Shown here: positions 58,402 through 64,000 of the stretch, one piece after another | Position numbering within the stretch: the stretch's first letter is position 1 | Layout: each line of letters starts with the position of its first letter | NCBI GenBank assembly: GCA_946407715.1 | Contig: CAMJPH010000004.1 | Span: forward strand, 1-64,000 | Source: an uncultured Bacteroidales bacterium | GTDB lineage: Bacteria > Bacteroidota > Bacteroidia > Bacteroidales > WCHB1-69 | Length of the DNA: 64,000 nt | Direction: 5' to 3' | Notes under the pieces: generated by a model | Seen by the model: only the letters and a program-made list of their open reading frames with translations | Databases searched by the model: none | Told to the model about the DNA's origin: nothing | Made by a program: the position numbers and the translations under genes

Positions 58402-61400
58402 TTAGAAAGCGTATTTCAAATGCACAAGTATCTGCCAAGTTGAGGACAGGTCGTTATAGATTGACCATGTAGAGGGTGTGTAAGTGTAGTACCCGTTGTC
58501 ATATTTCAGCACAATGTCGTTGTCAAGCACCTTGTAGGCGCCCCACTTGTTGCAGAAAAGGTTGGCGATGTTGTGGAAATCCACGCCGACGTCAAGGGTG
58601 TGTTTATGTCCCTTGGGGTAGAAATAGAATTCCTGAGCGATCTTGAAGTCAATGCGGTTCACCCAAGGGGCGATGCCACCATTCCGTTTCGAGTAGGAGC
58701 CTCTATGCTTGCTCAGATATTTGTCGCTGCTGATGAATTCCTTGAATGCCGCGCGGTTCTCCTCCGATACAAAAGGCATGGCTGCCAGCTCCTCGGAAGT
58801 GGGGATGTATATCAGTTGCGGGCTGGTCAGGCCGCTGACGTTCTCAATGAGGTATGAGCGACGGGACATATAGAAGCCGTCATAGATGCCCATGTTCAGT
58901 CCTTCGTAGAGGAGCCCGAGTTTGGTGGCCGTACGTTTCCCTTCTTTGATAGTGTAGCTGACAGAAGCTAACACACGGTGCGGGGCCACATAGCTGGAGT
59001 ATCCGATTTCCGGACTGTTGCAGTCGTTTACATTAGGCGTGTTGGCAAAAGAGGAAACCTGATCTGCGAAACCGTCGGACAGGGTGGTGGAGTGGCTGAA
59101 CGTGTAGGCGGCCATAAGATTCAGGCCGAAACGGAACTCTTTGGTCAACAATGCGGTAAGGGAGAAATATTGGCCATGGAGTTTTCTTTCGTTGTAGAGG
59201 AAATATCCGCTCATGTAAGAGCCTTCCCTGTTGGTGATGCCTTCGCTCACGTAGTGCGTGCGTGCGTCAGGTTCGCCGGGCAATTGTATGGTGCCGTTTT
59301 CGGTATATCCCAGCAGCTTTGTATATATTTCGTTGAAATTGAACGAGTAAACACCTTCAATAGAGGCCTTGATGTTTCCGGGAATCACAAAGTCCAAGGC
59401 AAGGGACGATTTCCAAGTGGTAGGCATCCGGAGTTTTTTGGAGAGTATGGTGGCGTTGGTTGGGGCAGGCAGTCCGGTGTGAGCGTAGTTGTGTCCTTCG
59501 TGGATGATTTGAATGATATCATCTAAATCGGAGTTGAAGTCAACCACGTCTTTACCTGTTTCCAGATTAGCTATGTATTGGTATTGCAGACAGTTGGAGT
59601 TCGTGGCAGCACTCACTAGCCAAACATTCGGGATACGGCCCGTAAAGAGGCCTGTGCCGCCTCTGAGGATGAGTTTGCGCTTGTGCGTGATGTCCCAGTT
59701 GAACCCGACACGCGGGGAGATGTGGTAGTCGATGTTTGGGATGTCGGCGGTGCTGAGGCCGGCAAAAGAACTATTGGAATGCAAGACCGCGAGCTGGTCG
59801 AATTCGGCATTGCGATTGTCAAAGGGGAATCGGATGAATGGCATCTCAAGACGTAGACCTGCCGTGAGTTTGAAGAACTTGTTGAATTCCATGTCATCCT
59901 GCGCATAGACAGAAACTTGGGAATGGTCGAAAGAGGCGAAGACTTGCTCGGTGGGGGTAGTGGTGTTGGCGTGGGTTACCATGAAAAGCGACGGGCCGGC
60001 CCCGGGCACATCGTTGACATCATCGAGGAACGATTGCCACGAGTCGTAAACATACCAGCCAGAGCCACCTTGCATGAAGCCGTTCACAATGCGGTTCCAT
60101 TCCACTTGCGCGCCTACCAGAACGTTGTGGATCCCCTTTTGGTAATTGAATTCGTCGGTGAGGGTGACGGTGTTGACGCGGCGCAAGTTGCCGTAGGTGA
60201 ACGGGTCTGGGCCGAAAGAGGTGAAAAAGGCCAGTTGTCTGCTGCCGTCTGCGGCAGTGTAGGGCTCCAAAATGTCCACAGTCGGGAAAAGGTCACCCAC
60301 GAATTTGCGCGGTTCGTTTTGGAACGACCAGGTGACGCGGGCCAAGTTGTTGGCGCGGCCGTTCAACACGTGACTGTTGATTTCCGCCGTCAGGCTGGTG
60401 AAATTCAACCCCTGATAATAGCGGGACGATTCAAAAGGCATTGCGTAGTTGCTGTTGCGGCCAGCATTATACCGATTCACGATGTATAAATCTCCATCAG
60501 AAACAAGGGAGAGGTTAGAACCTCCTAACGGGCTGAAAGAAGAGGATGGAGCATGGGATTCTGTGAAGTGGGTGTGGGAGAACCGTATCAGGAAGAGATT
60601 GTTGTCATCAATGCGCCAGTCAAGACGAGCGAAAGCCTTGAAGTCGGGTGTGCTCACCGTGTAGTCCTGATAGCGTCCCGGGTTATATCCGAATCGGGAA
60701 TCAAGGAAATCCAGAATCCCGTCCATCTGTGCCGAGGTGGGGCGGTTGAAGCCTGTGCTGCCCCCATAGGTCTGGCTTTCATCGGAACGTGCATGGACAT
60801 TGGAACCTGCCACATGGTCAACGGTATATTCTCCATTGAGGAAGAAGAACAGCTTGTCCTTCACGATAGGACCACCCAAGGTGAATCCCATGAAGTTGTT
60901 GAGCGTGGGGGATGTGTTGAGCAAATAGTCAGCCACACGCTTGCCATGCATATCGCTGCTGGTGAAATAGTCATACACGGATCCATGCCACTCGTTGGTG
61001 CCGTGTTTGGTGACCATATTGATGGCACCTCCCTGGAAACCGCTGTGGCGCACATTGAAAGGCGTGATGTTCACCCCGATCTGGTCGATGCTTTCAAGGG
61101 ATATCGGGGTGCCGCCGGCAGGAAGACTCGAACCGATGCCGAAAGCGTTGTTGAACGAGGCGCCATCCACCGTGATAAACGAACCGCGGTGGTTACTGCC
61201 GCCAATGGCCGCTCCCGTCTCGTTTGTCACGCTTTGCGGGATCATCTTCAGCACATCATACATGTTACGGCTCACGGAAGGGATCATCTCAATCTCACCG
61301 CTGTTGATGAGAATACTCGTGCCGGAACGGTTGATGTTCATCGAGGAACGCTCACCATCATTGTAAATGGTCACTTCATTGATACGCTGGGGAGAAGGAT

Positions 61401-61767
61401 TTAATATCGCATCCACCACTACCGTCTCACCGATAGGCGCCTCAACTCCTTGGACAACAAGGGATTTGTAGTTGAGACGCTCCACCCTGACGGTGTATGG
61501 GCCTCCGACCAAGATGTTGTTGATGACATAGTTGCCCTGTTTGTTCGTGAACACGTAGTAGTGCGTGCCGGTAGGTTCATGAACGATGGTCACCACAGCC
61601 TCCTGGATAGGGGTTTTGCCGTCGCTGACATTTCCTGAGATGGCGGATGTTGTATGCTGAGCCGTCAATGACAGGGGAGAAAGAAGCCAGCATAACGCCA
61701 TCAGCAAAATTGTCAAGATTCTTTTCAGGGGGCTGTTTTTTCTGAAAAAGTGTAAATATCCATCCAT
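58402..61767 (-). CDS. TonB-dependent receptor, Oar-like
   Basis: An 1121-residue outer-membrane protein. The signal peptide (residues ~14-36) is followed by a carboxypeptidase-regulatory domain (SAISGNVSDGKTPIQEAVVTI, about 42-125). A plug with SITVDGASFNN-like text (SFITVDGASFNNAFG) and SGFQGGAINMVTKHGTNEWHGS comes next, then a ~850-residue barrel ending in HLKYAF, with a C-terminal Phe. The layout is that of Oar/TonB receptors for large substrates, not SusC (no SusC plug motif, no susD neighbour). Substrate unknown. The leader is about 130 nt long. Confidence 0.92.
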   Translation of the reverse strand: MDGYLHFFRKNSPLKRILTILLMALCWLLSPLSLTAQHTTSAISGNVSDGKTPIQEAVVTIVHEPTGTHYYVFTNKQGNYVINNILVGGPYTVRVERLNYKSLVVQGVEAPIGETVVVDAILNPSPQRINEVTIYNDGERSSMNINRSGTSILINSGEIEMIPSVSRNMYDVLKMIPQSVTNETGAAIGGSNHRGSFITVDGASFNNAFGIGSSLPAGGTPISLESIDQIGVNITPFNVRHSGFQGGAINMVTKHGTNEWHGSVYDYFTSSDMHGKRVADYLLNTSPTLNNFMGFTLGGPIVKDKLFFFLNGEYTVDHVAGSNVHARSDESQTYGGSTGFNRPTSAQMDGILDFLDSRFGYNPGRYQDYTVSTPDFKAFARLDWRIDDNNLFLIRFSHTHFTESHAPSSSFSPLGGSNLSLVSDGDLYIVNRYNAGRNSNYAMPFESSRYYQGLNFTSLTAEINSHVLNGRANNLARVTWSFQNEPRKFVGDLFPTVDILEPYTAADGSRQLAFFTSFGPDPFTYGNLRRVNTVTLTDEFNYQKGIHNVLVGAQVEWNRIVNGFMQGGSGWYVYDSWQSFLDDVNDVPGAGPSLFMVTHANTTTPTEQVFASFDHSQVSVYAQDDMEFNKFFKLTAGLRLEMPFIRFPFDNRNAEFDQLAVLHSNSSFAGLSTADIPNIDYHISPRVGFNWDITHKRKLILRGGTGLFTGRIPNVWLVSAATNSNCLQYQYIANLETGKDVVDFNSDLDDIIQIIHEGHNYAHTGLPAPTNATILSKKLRMPTTWKSSLALDFVIPGNIKASIEGVYSFNFNEIYTKLLGYTENGTIQLPGEPDARTHYVSEGITNREGSYMSGYFLYNERKLHGQYFSLTALLTKEFRFGLNLMAAYTFSHSTTLSDGFADQVSSFANTPNVNDCNSPEIGYSSYVAPHRVLASVSYTIKEGKRTATKLGLLYEGLNMGIYDGFYMSRRSYLIENVSGLTSPQLIYIPTSEELAAMPFVSEENRAAFKEFISSDKYLSKHRGSYSKRNGGIAPWVNRIDFKIAQEFYFYPKGHKHTLDVGVDFHNIANLFCNKWGAYKVLDNDIVLKYDNGYYTYTPSTWSIYNDLSSTWQILVHLKYAF

Positions 61768-61902
61768 AATTATCGTAAGTATGAAATTATCAAAGCTTAA
61801 TGTAACAATTTGAAGTACAATAACATGCGGAATTTTTTATTTCACATGTCAGCACTGCCTTAAAAAGTGACAAAATTAAAAAATTATCTTTATGATTCAT
61901 CG

Positions 61903-61910
61903 CAAAAATA
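61903..61910 (-). promoter_or_regulatory. -7 box for the TonB receptor
   Basis: TATTTTTG on the minus strand; leader of about 130 nt. I saw no riboswitch-like element in it. Confidence 0.6.
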
Positions 61911-61967
61911 ATACGATTAGCCATTCTTTTTGCCGAAGTCATTATCCTATCATGTCATTTTTTTAAT

Positions 61968-61975
61968 TATTTTTG
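61968..61975 (+). promoter_or_regulatory. -7 box for the acyl-CoA synthetase gene
   Basis: TATTTTTG, followed by CGGGC, 50 nt before ATG 62025. Confidence 0.68.
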
Positions 61976-62024
61976 CGGGCTTTAAATCAAAGGATTACTG
62001 TGTTGAAAAATAAATACATTGTTT

Positions 62025-63689
62025 ATGGAGAATGAAAAAAAACAGGTTGAACCGACACGACATTTTTTCACTTATTATAACCGCACGATTCCGGAAAATT
62101 GGAACTCGCCGGCGTTGACTGATTACAACGGCACCACGAGTTACACTTATGGCGAGATGGCCGCGCAGATGTTCAAGCTTCAGATCCTGCTGGAGCAGGC
62201 TGGGGTAGGGCGTGGCGACAAGGTGGTCATTTGCAGTCGGAACTGTGCCAACTGGGCGGTGGCGTTGCTGGCCATTGCCACCAATCAAGGAGTCATTGTT
62301 TCCATTATGGACGCTTTTGCACCGGCTGACATCGAGGGATTGGTTAACCACTCGGATGCCAAGGCGATGTTTGTCAGCCAAAATGTTTGGAAAAATATTG
62401 ACATCCAGCATCTTGAGAATGTCAACCTCGTTGTTGACACGAATGATTTCCAGCTGCTTTATGCTCGTACGGAACAACAGGAGACCGCATACGCGCAGTT
62501 CCGCGACCTTTTCCGCGACCGTTATCCACGCGGGTTGAGCCGAGAGGACATCAAACTGCCTACCGACAACCTTGACGAACTGATGATCATCAACTACACG
62601 TCAGGGACCACGGGTGCGCCGCGCGGTGCGATGCTGACTTACCGGAACATATCCGCCAATGTGCAGTACAGCCAGGAGGAGATTCCCAACCATGCCGGTT
62701 GGACGGAGGTCTGCATGTTGCCGTTGGCCCACATGTTCGGCATGACTATCGAGTTCCTCTATCAAGTGGCGGGCGGCTGCCATGTTTATTTCCTCGGAAA
62801 GACTCCCTCGCCCGCGACGTTGCTGAAATGCTACTCCGAGACGAAACCTTACATGATTCTGACGGTGCCGTTGGTGATTGAGAAAATCTTCCATTCGAAG
62901 ATATTTCCTGCCTTGAGAAAGCCAGGTGTCAGGACATTGTGGAACACGCCGTTGCTATGTAAAATCGTAGAGAAGAAAATCTACAGCCAGCTGATGAATG
63001 CGTTTGGCGGCAACCTGATTTGGCTGATCACAGGCGGTGCCGCGCTGAACGCCAATGTGGAGAAAGTGCTGCGTCGTATCAAGTTCCCGCTGGTGGTGGG
63101 CTACGGCATGACCGAAGCCGGTCCGTTGGTGAGCTACGAACATTGGTACAAGCAGCCGATCGGATCTTGCGGCAAGGTGGTGACCCGAAACGAGGTGATT
63201 GTCAACTCGCCCGATCCGCAGCATGAAGTCGGCGAGATTCTCTTCCGTGGCGAGCATGTGATGCAAGGCTATTACAAGAATGAGGAAGCCACGAAATCCG
63301 CCATAGACAACGATGGTTGGCTGCACACAGGTGACCTCGGGCTTATGGATAGGCAGGGCAACCTTTACATTAAAGGCCGTTCCAAGGCGATGATTCTGAC
63401 CTCTAGCGGACAAAACATCTATCCGGAAGAATTGGAGTCGAAAATCAGCACGTTGCCCGGTGTGGGTGAGAATGTGGTGGTAGGCCGTAAGGGAAAGCTT
63501 GTGGCGCTTGTCTATCCTGATCCTGCTTTCGACTGGTCGAAAATCACCGTCGAAGAGCAGATGCAGAAAAATTTGGAAACCCTCAACACGATGGTGGCCA
63601 AATACGAGCGTGTTTCCGCCATTGAAACGGTGGAGCAGGAATTCGCGAAGACCCCCAAACGGTCGATACGCAGGTTTTTGTACAAATAA
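62025..63689 (+). CDS. Long-chain acyl-CoA synthetase-like AMP-binding enzyme
   Basis: A 554-residue adenylate-forming enzyme. The ATP-binding P-loop INYTSGTTGAPRGAM (about 188-202), the VGYGMTEAGPLV motif, the GWLHTGDLGLMD core with the hinge region and the C-terminal PKRSIRRFLYK lysine segment are all present. It is shorter than E. coli FadD by a few residues and resembles the Bacteroidetes FadD/AMP-dependent synthetase group. Fatty-acid activation for phospholipid or sphingolipid synthesis is the likely role. ATG 62025 replaces an upstream TTG in frame. A nitroreductase gene follows 21 bp later. Confidence 0.88.
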   Translation: MENEKKQVEPTRHFFTYYNRTIPENWNSPALTDYNGTTSYTYGEMAAQMFKLQILLEQAGVGRGDKVVICSRNCANWAVALLAIATNQGVIVSIMDAFAPADIEGLVNHSDAKAMFVSQNVWKNIDIQHLENVNLVVDTNDFQLLYARTEQQETAYAQFRDLFRDRYPRGLSREDIKLPTDNLDELMIINYTSGTTGAPRGAMLTYRNISANVQYSQEEIPNHAGWTEVCMLPLAHMFGMTIEFLYQVAGGCHVYFLGKTPSPATLLKCYSETKPYMILTVPLVIEKIFHSKIFPALRKPGVRTLWNTPLLCKIVEKKIYSQLMNAFGGNLIWLITGGAALNANVEKVLRRIKFPLVVGYGMTEAGPLVSYEHWYKQPIGSCGKVVTRNEVIVNSPDPQHEVGEILFRGEHVMQGYYKNEEATKSAIDNDGWLHTGDLGLMDRQGNLYIKGRSKAMILTSSGQNIYPEELESKISTLPGVGENVVVGRKGKLVALVYPDPAFDWSKITVEEQMQKNLETLNTMVAKYERVSAIETVEQEFAKTPKRSIRRFLYK

Positions 63690-63710
63690 AGAGGACGACA
63701 TCATACTGCT

Positions 63711-64000
63711 ATGACCTTACAAGAAGCCATCGTTGCCCGCCACAGCGTGCGGCAATACATTGAAAAGCCCATTGAGGCGGAGAAAATCCAACAATTGCAA
63801 ACCCTCATCGACGAGTGCAACCGCGAGGGCGGGCTGCATATACAGTTAGTGACAGAGGAACCCAACGCCTTTGCCGGCGGGATGGCCAAGTACGGCAAGT
63901 TCCGCGGCGTGCGCAACTACATCGCTATGATCTGCAAGAAGGGCGACGATGTGAAACTCGGCTACTACGGCGAGCAGGTGATCCTGTTAGCGCAAACGCT
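63711..64000 (+). CDS. Nitroreductase family protein, N-terminal part
   Basis: The first 96 codons of an FMN-dependent nitroreductase-family oxidoreductase; the gene runs off the window. The N-terminal signature RHSVRQYIEKPIE (flavin-binding RxSxR) and the GGMAKYGKFRGVRNYIAM strand are typical. The ATG is 21 bp after the acyl-CoA synthetase stop, with no -7 box between, so co-transcription is likely. Confidence 0.85.
   Translation, partial: MTLQEAIVARHSVRQYIEKPIEAEKIQQLQTLIDECNREGGLHIQLVTEEPNAFAGGMAKYGKFRGVRNYIAMICKKGDDVKLGYYGEQVILLAQT

Noticed and set aside
61768..61902. Riboswitch (for example cobalamin) in the TonB receptor leader
   Set aside because: The AT-rich 130-nt leader has no conserved box or stable helix set that I could recognise.

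Overview
The window comes from a Bacteroidota genome, most likely order Bacteroidales. The evidence is the promoter form (-7 box TAnnTTTG, found by eye in front of more than twenty transcription units), the gene families (DUF5106-type thioredoxin lipoprotein-like proteins, DUF3276 PUR-type protein, DUF3822 beside rsmD, DUF5683 behind parB, a large two-box signal peptidase I, an Oar-like TonB-dependent receptor, PorT-like barrel) and arrays of degenerate 8-10 bp repeats behind many genes. I cannot assign a genus.

Layout. 0-7.8 kb: housekeeping genes on the + strand (end of sbcC, glmM, two thioredoxin-fold secreted proteins, an alpha-oxoamine synthase, thrC). 7.85-20.55 kb: an AT-rich accessory island holding an Rpn-family nuclease, a zinc-ribbon protein, a small acidic protein, a WYL-domain regulator, a complete retron (ncRNA, reverse transcriptase, HEPN-like partner), two large tandem paralogues of unknown family, a WG-repeat remnant and three unknown proteins. 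Both ends of the island carry the same 20-bp palindromic terminator, in inverted orientation. 20.6-31.3 kb: mostly minus-strand genes (PpiD/SurA-like chaperone, epimerase with a zinc-ribbon tail, Abi_2 abortive-infection protein, nadA, rseP, pyrF, an OmpR-type response regulator). 31.6-43.9 kb: plus-strand core genes (NagB/PIG-L fusion, gdhA, yidC, DUF3276, parA, parB, DUF5683, TlpA-like, dapB, lepB), ending at a shared terminator and a tRNA-Val. 44-48.6 kb: a minus-strand block (barrel protein, pth, rsmD, DUF3822, membrane-anchored protein, dNK, folK, a 49-aa protein). 48.7-64 kb: HerA-like ATPase, ansA-cutC, an MBOAT/SGNH acetylation pair, a transglutaminase-like protein, an FGE-like protein, a TonB receptor, an acyl-CoA synthetase and the start of a nitroreductase.

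The most interesting part is the retron neighbourhood at 9.68-18 kb. The RT (NAxxH, YADD and VTG motifs) is preceded by a ~195-nt ncRNA locus with a 28/26-nt a1/a2 inverted repeat and two clean msr hairpins, and is followed 1 bp later by a protein with a HEPN-like RNxxxH motif. Four promoters in the island carry the same palindrome, CGAA-N7-TTCG, always 26 nt upstream of the -7 box, with similar sequence after the box. They drive the zinc-ribbon gene, the small acidic gene plus WYL regulator, the retron ncRNA, and the first of the two tandem paralogues. This suggests one WYL-controlled defence regulon wider than the retron operon. No other promoter I examined in the window has this element.
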